Shown one piece after another: positions 52,655 through 64,000 of a stretch of DNA of 64,000 nucleotides (its first letter is position 1; the number at the start of each line of letters is the position of its first letter). The DNA is from Brachionus manjavacas (lineage: Eukaryota; Rotifera; Eurotatoria; Ploima; Brachionidae). Below the pieces are notes generated by a model that searched no databases, was not told the DNA's origin, and saw nothing but the letters and a program-made list of their open reading frames with translations. Position numbers and translations under genes: made by a program. Location: contig JAHQIY010000012.1 of the NCBI GenBank assembly GCA_019054805.1, forward strand, positions 2,666,001-2,730,000. Direction: 5' to 3'.

Positions 52655-52850
52655 CGGCTCCGATCTGACACAGAGGTTACTGCATCGAGTTGATCATCTA
52701 CACCGCAATCATTACTCTGTCGAAACCGGTCCCCTTTTTTAATGAAAATTATTTAAACATGCGTCCCCTACTGCAGAGATATTTTGAGATTTTTTCTTGC
52801 TTAGCGAGACTCGAGCCTTCGATCCTCTGCTAAACAACAGCGGTGCGTTT
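52655..52850 (-). mobile_element. SINE, most complete copy
   Basis: Minus orientation. From 52850 down: a tRNA-like part with degenerate box B (GAAGGCTCGAGTCTCG), the middle AAAATATCTCTGCAGTAGGG, then GGGGACCGGTTTCGACAGAG, and the conserved core GTGTAGATGATCAACTCGAT, ending CAGATCGGAGCCGG. About 200 bp. The middle matches 51645-51790 and the end matches 24355-24480. Confidence 0.75.
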
Positions 52851-53039
52851 TTTAAATCTTCTAAAAGCTGAACATTTTGATAAACATGTTTAAATCCTTT
52901 AAAATGTTCTGTGACCTAAACAGATAACTTATTTCAAGCCTTGCCAAGCAAATCTTCAATCTTTTGCTCAAACAAATGAGACAAATGAGTCTAGCTTAAA
53001 ATGTAATTCTAAATGCTGCTCATGAGATCATTTCTCTGA

Positions 53040-53570
53040 AATCAAAACCAACAAAGAAAGAAGATAGTTTAAAGTAATACATAACACGTTTGTAAGACCT
53101 CATCTTGAATATGCAGTACCAATTATGAAATCTAGAATATAAGAAAAGACTGAAAACGGTCTCACAATTCTATTATTAAATGAAATAGCTCCAAAAGAGA
53201 AGAATAAATGGAAATTCTTGGTCTTTTCTAAATACAATATGGAAAATACTGATTTACGAACCTAAAAATCTTTGGATCTAGAAAATCTAAAGCAAAAAAA
53301 CCTGGGTTCTAAATTTGATTCACCTCAATGATATCTGAAATCAAAGAACGTTGTATATCAAGGCTAAATTCAATTAGAATTTTGTCGAACAAAAATGAGG
53401 CAATAGATATGTGCAGTGCCGGAAATGTTGGGTAATTCTAATCCACCGGACGAGTTCTGAATTGATATATCGAATGTCCGACTCTATTGTGTAACTGCTA
53501 CCTTACTAATTATTCTTTCTTTCTTCACTTAAACACTCAAATGTGTAGAATATTTTTTTATAGTGTCATT
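53040..53570 (+). mobile_element. Mixed LINE B and LINE A relics
   Basis: At about 53085-53130 [13 protein letters not shown] is LINE B-like. At 53330-53530 LINE A scraps include ERCISRLNSIRILSNK and the C-terminal YIECPTLLCNCYL. Both are heavily decayed. Confidence 0.65.
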
Positions 53571-53689
53571 CTTTTATCTATTTAAATTTTTAAATGGCTC
53601 TGAGTTATCAAACTTCTTTGGCCATTAGTAGAAAATTTTTTAAATAGAGTTAGAGTTTAAATAATTTCAAGAAAAACAAATGAAAAATA

Positions 53690-54081
53690 CCGTAAAATCC
53701 CGGAAACTACCTCGGGATTATAAGATGTATATAAACAGAATTCATCGATGATGTTGAAGACGATGAAGCTCAAAACATTAATGGTTTTAATTCTGGTGAA
53801 GAATTAACACTTGAAGAGATTGGTACTGCTAGAAGAGATTGATTCTGACACGGAACTTGAATCGATATTTTTTTCATTTTTTTAAATATTATTTAAATCG
53901 AATAGTCTCTGTATAAGCCCAGGCAAATTTTTTTAAAACCCCATTTCCTAAAATAAATTTTTTAATTAAACCCCCGGGTCATTGATTGTTTTTTGGGAGT
54001 AAAATTATAATTTTTTATTTTTAAATTAGTGCCCAATCTTTTTTTTCTGAAGTCTATGTGGTAGTTTCCGAGGTTTTACGG
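53690..54081. mobile_element. pogo/Tigger-type non-autonomous element
   Basis: Ends CCGTAAAATCCCGGAAACTA and, from the right, CCGTAAAACCTCGGAAACTA, with TA on both sides (53688-53689, 54082-54083). 392 bp. The interior has an acidic reading (IDDVEDDEAQNINGFNSGEE) that may be a remnant of a transposase C-terminus. Confidence 0.8.
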
Positions 54082-54089
54082 TACATGTT

Positions 54090-57000
54090 AGAAAAGTGAC
54101 AAGCTTTGGACTGTCCACCGCTGCAAAATATTTGATAAGTGACGAGGGAGTTTTAAAGTCGGGCATATTAACTTAACTTTTTTATTTATATTAAATTTAA
54201 CTAATGGTACAGATAAGCTAACCAGTGTATAAATAAAAAGATGAGATAAAATTTTAATATAAAATAAAGGTGAAATTATTAAAGTAAATTCAATTTTAAC
54301 TATTAAAATTTTATTTATTAAAAATGATTAAAATAGCTTATTTTTATGGTTAATATGCTAGATATCTTTGTAATTTTAATTCTTTTTTTAACTTAGTATT
54401 TTTTAAGATTTCGAGTCAAAATTGAGTTGGTTATTATTTTATTTTGTCAATTAAATTTCTATTTCTAAAATTTACTGTATCCTTTAGATTAGGTGGGAAG
54501 TGAAGTTCCTTTCAATTTGGTGGAATCAATTCGAAAAGCTTTATTAATAGAAGAGATAAAAAAGTTCTAAAAATTGTTAAAATTAGCGGCGTTTTTACCT
54601 AAAAGAAACAAATCTGAAATTCTCCTATAAAATTTTGGAACCGGCAATTAAATTCATAATAAACTCTTATATTTCGAGATTTGATTTTTTTTAATTGTAA
54701 AAAATACTTTTCATTTTAATTTTAAAACACAACTTTCCCAAATTGCGAATAAAATATGACATTTTATTTAAACCATCAAAAAAAATAAAAACTTTACCAT
54801 CTATAAATTTTTTGAATTGAGAGTGCAAAAAAAATTTTGATGCAAAATAAAAAATTAAAAATCAAATTAGCACAAAAAACCTTAGTTCAAACAAAAAATC
54901 AGCATTGCAGGAAATTTTTTTTTTACTTAGTAAAAACTTTGATTGATTTATTAAAGCTCAATGTTTATAATAAATTTGATTTTTGAGTTTTATCTACATT
55001 TAATCAACAATGTAATTTTATTTATTATACATCCTCGTGATGTCAAATTAAAATCATTTTCTTAAATTAACAAAAAATATCTGGGCAATTCATTCACAAA
55101 ACCTTGATCCCTTGTTCCGCTCTAGAAAAAAAAACTTACTTTTTCTCAAGATCAAGATAAATATTTATTATTAAAACTAAATTTATGTTTTTATTATTAA
55201 TTAAAAATAAAATTTTTTCATAGAATAATTAATTTTTTCGACTTTGTTAATATTAATTTAGGCTTTATTTATAATGTATTTAGTGTAACATAATTAATTT
55301 ATGGCTTAGATCTTCAACCATAATTAATATTTCATCAGGACATTTTTTATAATTTTCATAAAAAAGAAGCCTAAGAGAGAAATATTTTATCTTAAAATAA
55401 TTTCATTTTTGGGCTCGTGAAAAATTGGCCTTTAATTTAGCCATTGTCTAAATTCAGATGCTGATTTAGTTATTTACCACATAACTTGTTCTATCAGTTG
55501 GGAACCTTTCATTTAAATATTAAATGGAAAAATCCTCTTAAAAAATCAAAAAATTTAGAAAATAAGGATTTTTGCTAAAAACAAAATTTAAACATTCTTC
55601 TGTTTTTTTAATGAAATACATTTTTCGATTTTATCTCCTTATCATTGCATAATATCAATTTCATATTCAAGCTTATTTTCTGAAAACTCTTATCCTGGTA
55701 TTTAGGCTAATAGCAGGAATTGAACGCGTCAAAATTTAAAAATATTTTTTCTCACTTGTATTTGTACCTTGTCGAGTTAAAAAAATGCATAGATCAACAA
55801 AAAAAATAAAGTTTTTAGGTTTTTTTTATAAATAAATTTCTGCTAAAAAACGCTTCAATTTAACTCTAAAAATAAAACTAAATTTACGAATGATTGAATT
55901 AGAAAATCAGATTAGAAAAGTTATTTTATATTTTTTTATTTAAATAATCATATTTCATACAATGGGAAAAGAAAAATTTTGGATATTAGATACATATTTT
56001 TTCTCTTAAATCTGTTACATAATTCTTATTTAATAAAAGCTTCAGTTAAAACAACAAATTTGCTTTTATTTCCTATTTAGATTGATGGTTGATTTTATCA
56101 TTTAAAAATAATAAACCAATTTGAGTAATAGACCGGATTTGTTTTTCTCTTTTCAACAAGCAACTTTCACTATTAAAAAAATAACAGGACAATTTATTCA
56201 GTTTATTAAATGAGATAATCAATTAGTAAAAATAGTCTAAGGTGGCTGTCATGTATCTCACCGTTAAATCCAAATTTAGATTTTTTTAATATAAAAATTT
56301 ATAAATTTGAGACTAAGAATTTCTCTTAATAAAATATTTAAAAGAGTGAATAATAATTAGCTGGGGCTCTTAAAACACTAATTGACGGAAATAAACAAAT
56401 TTAAAAGTATAAACTCCTGTTGAATATATTAGTTTTGTTGAAGTGTTCTGAGAATAGGCTTTCTATTAATTCTGCTAAAGAATAATTAATATTTTTGTTT
56501 AGATCTCCGGCGTATTAAAAAAAAAGATGAGAAATTTACCTTCTAGAACAATTAAGAACTCGTTAGATATATCGAGTAGAATTTTTCTGCAAATTAATCA
56601 GGAATCAAAAAAAAGTAATCAAAATTTTTATAGTTTCTAAGCTAATATAAAGGCTGAATTTAACTTTTAAAATTTGAGCATCCGCTATTATGGCATTTCC
56701 TTGGATATTTTGTGATTCGAAACTTAATAGATTTAAAGAATCAAATTCTCTAAAATTAATCTCATTTAAAGGTCTTGAATTTCTCATGCAAAAATTTTTT
56801 TTTAATCAGAATTTTACTTCTTATTTTTAGACCTTAATAACTTGTCAAATATCAAGCTAGATTATTTCATTTCACTTGAAATAGAAGTTTAATATTACTG
56901 AGATTTAATAATATCTAAAAATAAAAAAACTTTGCGTGAAAATAAATTAAATTAAAGTTTTGATAAAAACGATACATAAAATAATTGAATATGAGTTAAA

Positions 57001-58865
57001 AGCAAGAATATTTCAAAGATCCAAGACAAAGCTTTTATTAAAAAAAAATTAAAAAAACAGTCTTGCTTTTTAATAATTTTCCCTTAACCATCAGCGTTCA
57101 ACACAATTCAATAAATTCAATATTTTAAAGAAATCCAAAATTTAAGATCACTAATTTTAGAAAATTTTTCTTAGTTTTAATTTAATTTTCAAATTTTTTT
57201 TTTACAAAATCAATTAATTTCCAAATCGGATGAAAGTGAAGAATCGTCTAAATCTTTTGGCTTTAACTAATTAAATAAGCTTAACGTGGACAAGAAAAAA
57301 TGTTAAAAAGAAAATAATAATAAATAAAAAAGTCTTTTTTAATATTCTATTTTAATTTTTATTTAATAATAAAATTTTAATTAAAATAAAATTTATTTTT
57401 TCTTCTAGTTTTTTTTTTTTTAATTTTACAATTTTCTAAATTTTTTTTAATCTTTTCGACTTTAAAAATATTTCAAACCAGATAGAGGTTAGTTCTGAAA
57501 AATACTAGCTTAAATCCTTCAATGACGTTTCGTTTAGAAAATTCCAATATAATAATAAACAAATCTTTCTCTTTTATCAGAAAATGAAACCGCAGAAAAT
57601 TTTTTGCTAAATATTCAAAAAAAATTTTTTCTTCATTGCATAAAAAAATGGTTTATTTCAATTACTTAGCAAATAAAAACAAAATAACTTCTTATCTAAA
57701 AAAATTTGAAAATATTTCAAACTAAATTTAAATAAATCAAATTATTCTATGGCGCATTTTTAAAATCAACAGAACCCAAAAACTTAAATAAAAAATATAC
57801 CAAAATATTAAATACAAATTAATATAAGATAGAAAAATACCATGTTCTGTTTCTAAAAAAATAAATACCCTTGGATTTGTCTTTTTAAAAATAATTTCGG
57901 AATTTTGGGACGGTTTCAGTTCTGCAAAAAAATATCTATAACAATTTTTAATTCAATTTTAAATAAAAGGGTTTTTTTAAAAAAAAAAGAAAATATTTTA
58001 AGTTAATTCTCAGTTATTTATTTTATTTATTAAATGTAACATTAAATAAAGATAGTCGCGTGTCGCTTGTTTAAATTAATTTTTATTAACCCATTTGTTT
58101 GAATGACACATGAAATATTTTACGCTAATTAAACATCAAAATGACTCGGAAACAAAAGAACCATCGAGATGCCCTCGGGTTATTTAATTAGAGATAGGGA
58201 CTTGAAATGCTTCAAACAATTTGATAGAGTGTTTTATTAATAGGTTGTTTTTACTTTAAAGATATTCTCAAGTAGCTTTTAAAGCTTCTATTGGGAATTT
58301 GTTGATTTCAAGAGACCAAAAATAATTGTAAATTAATTTTAAATTAAAATAAAAATCCTGATACAAATTTATTGAGTCTCAAGAGATTCATGTCCCAATG
58401 ATTGTGTAATTTAAAAATTATTTTCCAGTAATTAAACTTTATATTAAAAAACTTAATGTTGTTTTTTTTCAAATATCTGTAACACAAGTTAGCTTTTGAA
58501 TGCATCAAATTTAAGCATTAAATCAAAAAAGAAAATTTTTTACTATCCAATTTAAATTTATTTTTAGAACATTGAATAGAAGTGGTAGTTAATTTTACAT
58601 TCCGGTTGATGGTAAATCTAGCATGTTTTTATTTTTTATTAATTTTGAGAAAAAATCAAGCATCTTTCTATTCATTATCATTTAAATGGTCTGACTTAGT
58701 TGCAAAATTAAATTTATGAATGATACCAATATGAATTAAATCAAAAATTATTTTAATATATTTTTCTATTCATTTGGTTACAGAAAAATAATCTGAAAAT
58801 GCAATTGTAATTTGATTGAAAAAAGGAAGTGTTAATTTACAAGGTATCAAATTTTACTTAAAAAA
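54090..58865. other. 4.7 kb AT-rich DNA without recognised features
   Basis: Only chance ORFs. A short more complex island at 58085-58225 (ATGACTCGGAAAC, GATGCCCTCGGGTTATTT, TAATTAGA) stands out and could be a conserved non-coding element. Confidence 0.55.
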
Positions 58866-58869
58866 ACGT

Positions 58870-59310
58870 TAATGACCGTATAAGTGATGAATACCAAATT
58901 ACTGTAGGTGTTACCAAATACCAAATTACCATTTCTTGATTTGAAGAGTCAGAATAAGTCCTGTGAGGTAGTAAACACTAATTTGAATTTTCTAAACAGA
59001 AAGGAGAAACATATTTTTAATGCACCGATTACTCTAAGTGAGCTTAAAAATTCACTCAACAAATTAAAGGAAATAGCGGGACAAGGCCTTGATTTTGTGC
59101 CTAATCCTATGCTTAAAAACCTGCCTAATAATACCCATGAAATAATTGATCTTTTTAACCATAGATTAGAAAACGGTATAGTTCCTAAAGCCTGGAAAAT
59201 AGCTAAAATATCTATGATTCCAAAAAAAACATCTCCGACACAGGACCCATCTAATTATCGTCCTATAAGTATGACAAGTAGTCTGGGTAAATTACTTGAA
59301 TTATCTAGTA
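58870..59310 (+). mobile_element. LINE A, 5' segment before Tc1 insertion
   Basis: It starts with a rearranged scrap (VNDRISDEYQITVGV) and then RT from the linker (LKSQNKSCEVV at about 58940) to the fingers: GLDFVPNPMLKNLPNNT, WKIAKISMIPKKTSPTQD, SNYRPISMTSSLGKLLEL. The frame is open from 58908 to the Tc1 insertion. Continues at 60720. Confidence 0.85.
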
Positions 59311-60717
59311 CAGTATGTCTAGAAAGTTTAGAACATTACTAAAAAATTTTAAAAAAATATTTTTTTTTCACACAATACTTGGAATGTTTTTTCATACTGT
59401 TTGCTCGCACTTTTTACGTTTTATTTATTATTTTTGGATTTTAAATTCGGTCATTTTATTGAGTTGTACCATTTTGGCGTTTTTTCCATAAAAATGGGCA
59501 AAAAAAAAGTATCTGAGGCTTAAAGGTGGCAAATAATTGGTCTATTGAAAGATAAGACCAAATCTCAACAAGAAATAGCTGATCTAGTAGCAGTTTAGAG
59601 AAAATGTGTGATAACAACAAAGCGCAATTATGAGAAACCATCAGCGGTCAAAGAATTACCAAGGTCTGGTAGCCCCCGAAAGCTTACCAGTAGAGATGAG
59701 TCATACATTTTTAGAAAGGTCAGAATCAATCCTTCAACAAGCTATTCACAGCTAGCCTCTGATTTTAGTTCTAAATTTCCAAATGTTACTGTTAGAAAAG
59801 ACACTGTGAGAAAAGTTCTATTAAACAAAAAACACAGTCCTATACTGCAATAAAAAAACCTCTTTTGACTGTATTGGATCGATTGAAAAGGTTCAAATGG
59901 CGCAAAGAACGACAAAGATGGACTGTTAATGACTTGTCAAAAGTTGTTTTTAGTGACGAGTCTAATTTCGAAATATTAAACAGAAAATCTAGAGTGTTTG
60001 TAAAACGTTTTGCAAACGAAAAGTATCACCCCAAGTTTTGTTTACCAAAGTTACAAAATGGTGGAGGTTTGGTTGGTATTTGGGGATGTATTAATTATAA
60101 AGGTACTGGATGCTGCGCCATTTATACAGGCAGAATTAATCAATTTGTGTACATGGACATTCTGGAAAATAACTTATTACCATCAGCCGAGATATTTTTT
60201 GATCAGAGTCAAGACCGGATTTTTCAGCAGGATGGCGCTAGTGCATAAACTGCTCATTCTGTTGGAGATTGGTTTCAAGAAAAACAAATAACAGTTCTCG
60301 CCTGGTGCCCAAGATCACCTGATCTCAATCCAATAGAGAATTTATGGTCATATATTGACCACAAAATGGTCAATACAAAAATTACGTCAGTAAAGCATTT
60401 AATAAGCTTTCTTTTGATGAATGGTTGAAAGTTCCTAGTGAAGTAGTAAATAACATGATTGAATTTAGATGTATAAAAAATAAATGTTCTAAATTTTGTA
60501 GACAATTTTTTTGTTAAAAATTTCACTCCTTTTTTTTTTGCGGTCTTTTTACTTCGATTTTTTTTCTATCCTAGTTTTTGTACTTTTCCGATAAAAAATT
60601 TTTTTAAAATAAATTTGAAAAAAAAATCTTTTTATTTTTTTATTTAGCCATGCGGCTTTCAAGAAACAAACCTTACATAAAAAAAATTTAAATGTTCTAA
60701 ATTTTCTATTCATACTG
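59311..60717 (+). mobile_element. Tc1-like transposon inside LINE A
   Basis: 1,407 bp. Inverted ends CAGTATGTCTAGAAAGTTTA and, from the right, CAGTATGAATAGAAAATTTA, are flanked by TA (59309-59310, 60718-60719). Same family as 1049-2846. Confidence 0.92.
59494..60516 (+). pseudogene. Tc1-type transposase (DD34E), few breaks
   Basis: Starts MGKKKVSEA. The paired-type HTH part includes KDKTKSQQEIADLVAV and GSPRKLTSRDESYIFRKVR. The catalytic triad is visible: SDESNFE, FQQDGAS, and PIENLWSYID with 34 residues between the second D and the E, as in Tc1. About three in-frame stops (near 59520, 59596 and 60246) and two frame changes (near 59855 and 60405) disable it. The C-terminus is DEWLKVPSEVVNNMIEF. 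It is much less decayed than the copy at 1049-2846, so it is probably younger. Confidence 0.88.
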
Positions 60718-60719
60718 TA

Positions 60720-61729
60720 GAATATGTTATTTCCTAGAAAGCAACTTTCTTCTTATTGAGGAACAATCAGGGTTCAGAAAATTTAGACAAACAGCTGATA
60801 ACTTATTCTTCCTTGTTCAAAAAATAGTAGAATCTTTTAACAGAAAAAAAAGTTAATTGTTTATTTTTGAAATATCAAAAGCATTTGACAAAGTCTGGCA
60901 TGAGGGTCTTATTTACAAGCTAATAAAAATTAACTTACCGCCTTATCTTATCCATTGGGTTAGATCATTTCTGGATTCAAGATCTTTTAAGGTAAATGTA
61001 AATGGATACTTGAGTGATCAATTTCAAATTAGGACAGGAGTCCCACAAGGCTCTGTAATAAGTCCTCTTCTATTTAGTATTTTTATTAAAGATATACCAA
61101 AAAGAAACAAAATGAATAGCCAATACTACCTGCTCTTTGCAGATGATTTGGCTACTTTTTTTATTGTTAATAAGAGGAAAAATCTTGAGAATACGAAAAA
61201 TAAGTAAATAACAGAACTTGAAAAGTGGCTTTTCAAATGGAAGATGAAAATTTCATTTGAAAAGTCTTGCTACATGATTATTTCAAAAAATTCAAAAAAA
61301 AAAAACTGATCTCGATCTAAAAATATATAAAAATAGCCTAAGTCGCCATAATCAAATAAAATTTCTTGGGATTTTGGTTGACTCAAAATTAAACTTCACT
61401 CCCATGGTTGATGAAATTAAAAAGCGGTGTAATTCAACGCTAAACTTAATAAAATACCTATCGAATAGAAAATGGGGTCTTTATTTTAAGATATTAGGAA
61501 ATCTTTATAATCTTTAATTGGTTCAATATTAGACTGTTCTTTCCCATGTTTAAATTCTATTTCTGATACTAACTTGAAAAAAATTCAAGTTAATCAAAAT
61601 TCAGTGGTACGTTCTATTCTAAAACTAAAATATGACACTTCATCTAACATTATCCATCATCAGGCCTTAAATAAACTTAAACTTCATACTGTCACGAATC
61701 GACTTTTTGAATTGAGTGAAAGATATTTA
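60720..61729 (+). mobile_element. LINE A, continuation after Tc1
   Basis: Reads NFLLIEEQSGFRKFRQTADN, then IYKLIKINLPPYLIHWVRSF, GVPQGSVISPLLFSIFIKD, an intact LFADDLATFF catalytic box at about 61135, and the thumb (ITELEKWLFKWKMKISFEKS) down to NRLFELSERY at 61725. Several stops and shifts follow 61200. It is cut at 61729 by an inverted LINE. Confidence 0.88.
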
Positions 61730-61734
61730 TTTAT

Positions 61735-62733
61735 TATTTATTTATTGTGCTCTTAGGCTGAGGCCATCATTCGACCACTTGCTCAACGCCCCGTAAAATA
61801 AGGTGGCGTTGTATTTTTAAAATTTCTCAGATAAAAAATTAAAAAAAAAAAGAATTGAATAAATCAGTAAAAAAGAATAAAATTAAGTATAAAAAAAACA
61901 AACAAAAAATGAAAAATAGTTCAATTATTTTGAGACATTCAAATTAGAGTAAAATAATAACATAGAAATTCCATGTTTAATTTATCCTATCGTATCTTAA
62001 AAGACCATAAATGCTCTCTGTTTGGCGCTCCTGCTTATTGAACACTTTTTTTAGTTCTTCAAAAACTATGTTATTTTTCTTGGATGTCTCAAATTCCAAC
62101 TGATTATCATACCCATAATATTTACATTTATCTATCAGTTCCATCTTGCTCTTATACTCTATTTCATTTAGTAAATCAAGAGTATTACTAATATAATCTC
62201 TGTCATTCTCATCGTTTAATAGCTCTTTTATGATTGATTTAGTGAATTCATTTGCTAAAAGCCTTTCAAAAAATTCTATATGCATTTGTTTGAGCCTAAA
62301 ATCAGTCTTCTTGATGTTGTTTATTAGCCTGAGATTAGTTGTTCTGCATCGTTTGGGTATGTAGTACACGTATCTTAACAAGTTGTTATCAAGCCTCGTA
62401 ACAACGTTCATATTTGTTTTTGTAAGGCAGATTGTATCCATTCTATACATTAGGACTGGCAAAATATAAGTCTTGTACAAATGTCCCTTTAGAAAAGGAC
62501 AAGTGTTTTCTGTAAGAATTTCTAGGTTCTTAAGTCGAGCCAATGCACCAAGAGCAGCCCTTTTTCTTGCTTCTGAATGATTTTGATCGCTATTTTGCTC
62601 ATTAAACTCAACTCCCAGATACTTCATGCTTGTAACTCTGCGTATTTTTTCTCTTTCTAGTGTAAGCTCGTCTTGCCACCAATCATCCTTTCGATCTGCA
62701 GCGGTTCTTGTCTTTGTACTACTAAAAATGATG
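61735..62733 (-). mobile_element. LINE C, inverted, inside LINE A
   Basis: The minus-strand open frame 62627-61977 (extending upstream to about 62733) encodes an RT C-terminal region: MKYLGVEFNEQNSDQNHSEA, YKTYILPVLMYRMDTICLTK, NNLLRYVYYIPKRCRTTNLR. The 3' UTR ends in CAATAAATAAATAATAAATA at 61730-61750 (minus). It is 5'-truncated where the Tigger-type MITE begins. A third LINE family, distinct from A and B. Confidence 0.8.
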
Positions 62734-62735
62734 TA

Positions 62736-63380
62736 CAGTAAAGTACGGTTATAACGAAGTCGCTGGGGGAATCAAAAAAAGGTTCGTTATAACCGAACTT
62801 CGTTAGATCCGAAAAAGACAAAAAAATTTTTTTTTTAAAGTTTTTATTTAATTAAAACGAACTAAAAAAGAAATAATAATGATAAATATGAAAAAAAATT
62901 ATATATTATTTTTTAAAATAATCGGAGATGGTTTTGGTGTTTGCTATCGATAAGCTTTATGTATTTTACTTTTTCATGCAACGTAAAAACCTTACGTTTA
63001 GTTGGTTTTGTTTTTTCTAACATTTTTTTAACATAATATTTTTCCTGTTTTTTTTTATTTTATAAAGGTTAATGTCTGATTTTTCAGAATATTAATTGAT
63101 CATTAAGTAGGGATTAGTTTTAAGATTTTGGTATTCAAGAAAGTTCATACTTATTTGCTGATTTCTATTATTAAAAATTAAGAAACCAATATTTCTCAAA
63201 TGTATTTATTGATATTTTCGTTATAAGCGAATAAAATTTCATTGAAAATTATCAAAAAATGCTTCGTTAAAACCGTAAGAAAATGTATTAAAAGTATTAT
63301 TGTTCTGAACAACAGTGTTTTATTTTTCTTTATAAATGAATTTTCGTAATATCCGTGTTCGTTATAACCGTACTTTACTG
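62736..63380. mobile_element. Tigger/pogo-type MITE
   Basis: 645 bp. Ends CAGTAAAGTACGGTTATAAC and its complement are flanked by TA (62734-62735, 63381-63382). GTTATAACGAA near the ends is typical of Tigger-type termini. No protein was recognised inside. Confidence 0.88.
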
Positions 63381-63650
63381 TATACCCGACTTCATTATGT
63401 AATTGCTACCTAGCTATCTCTTCTTTTACAGCTGAATCTTCAAATACTTAATCATGAACAATCTGTCACTTTCTGTTTCAATTAATCCTTTTCCCTTCTA
63501 TATTTAAACTTATTTTATTTAAATTATATATTATTTAACCTTTTGATTTTTTTTTAAAGTTTAATTTTATTTTTACTGATAATTTTTAATTTATATTTTC
63601 TTTTTTTTCTGAAGGAGCTCTTGCTCGGAACAGATAAACAAATAAATAGA
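63381..63650 (+). mobile_element. LINE A 3' end
   Basis: Resumes LINE A at YPTSLCNCYLAISSF and continues with the 3' UTR to the hairpin GAAGGAGCTCTTGCTCGGAA and AAACAAATAAATAG tail (63609-63650). Confidence 0.85.
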
Positions 63651-63962
63651 TCTCTTCTTTTTGCCGAAGACTTGGTCACATTCTAAATTTTTAAGAAAAA
63701 AGGAAATCTAGAAAATAAGATAAACAAATACTTGTACGAATCAGAAAAATGGCTCTTCAAGTGAAAGATGAAAACATCTGTTGAAAAGTCTTGCGTCATT
63801 ATATTCGCTAAATATAATAAAGAAAATATAGACTTATATTGAGAGTCAAAAGGAAATCAAGTTCTTAGGTATAAAATTTGATTCAAAACTAACCTTTACC
63901 CCAATGGTTGATGAAATAAAACAGCGTTGTAGTTCACGGTTAAACTTAATAAAAATATTATA
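63651..63962 (+). mobile_element. Second LINE A fragment, directly abutting
   Basis: RT palm to thumb: LFAEDLVTF (one catalytic Asp changed), SEKWLFK, TSVEKSCVIIFAKYN, then the MVDEIKQRCSSRLNLIK region. It is broken off at 63962, where TA then ACGGGTG follows. That may be the start of a mariner element running out of the window. Confidence 0.75.
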
Positions 63963-64000
63963 ACGGGTGTAGAATAAAAATGGCACAAAATTAATTTTAT

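Noticed and set aside
1-64000. CRISPR arrays, bacterial operons, rRNA genes
   Set aside because: Introns, LINEs and animal domain genes mark this as eukaryotic nuclear DNA; no regularly spaced direct repeats or rRNA-like sequence were seen.

Overview
The window looks like nuclear DNA of an invertebrate animal. It is very AT-rich, has GT-AG introns, carries an animal fibrocystin-L-like gene and an animal ONECUT homeobox gene, and is crowded with LINEs and DNA transposons. The LINE proteins and general style recall monogonont rotifers such as Brachionus. That placement is an inference from memory of the families, not a database result.

Layout. From 98 to 26980 (+) runs the 3' part of a PKHD1L1/fibrocystin-L-like gene. 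It can be read through nine exons with matching phases, about 3,350 residues: TIG/IPT repeats, a cupredoxin-like segment with an FN2-like module, more TIG repeats, a first G8 plus beta-helix unit, a second G8 plus beta-helix unit, and a Ser/Thr/Glu-rich repeat tail with a short hydrophobic C-terminus. Its 5' end lies left of the window. Five introns of 2.7-4.4 kb hold transposons: a Tc1 element with a palindromic MITE inside it, two LINEs, a MULE-like element with a FLYWCH-type protein, a LINE fragment, a 792-bp foldback element with an AT-hook-like peptide, hAT-type elements and a SINE piece. From about 27 to 47 kb there is no convincing host gene. It holds LINE remains, a decayed mariner and several MITEs. 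A single-exon ONECUT gene (CUT plus homeodomain) lies on the minus strand at 47523-49421, in a strikingly GC-richer island, with about 2 kb of non-coding upstream sequence. From 51.6 to 64 kb are SINE copies, a pogo-type MITE, about 4.7 kb of featureless AT-rich DNA, and a LINE that has been cut up by a Tc1 element, an inverted second LINE and a Tigger-type MITE.

The two host genes have no evident functional link. The strongest unusual signals are in the mobile fraction. Several short-element families can be delimited to the base by target-site duplications (8 bp for hAT-like and Merlin-like families, TA for Tc1/pogo types, about 9 bp for the MULE). One hAT-type copy still carries a transposase C-terminal domain, one foldback has 267-bp arms around a small basic ORF, and a SINE family shares a conserved core in three copies. 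No LTR retrovirus, Polinton, CRISPR, rRNA or functional tRNA was recognised.
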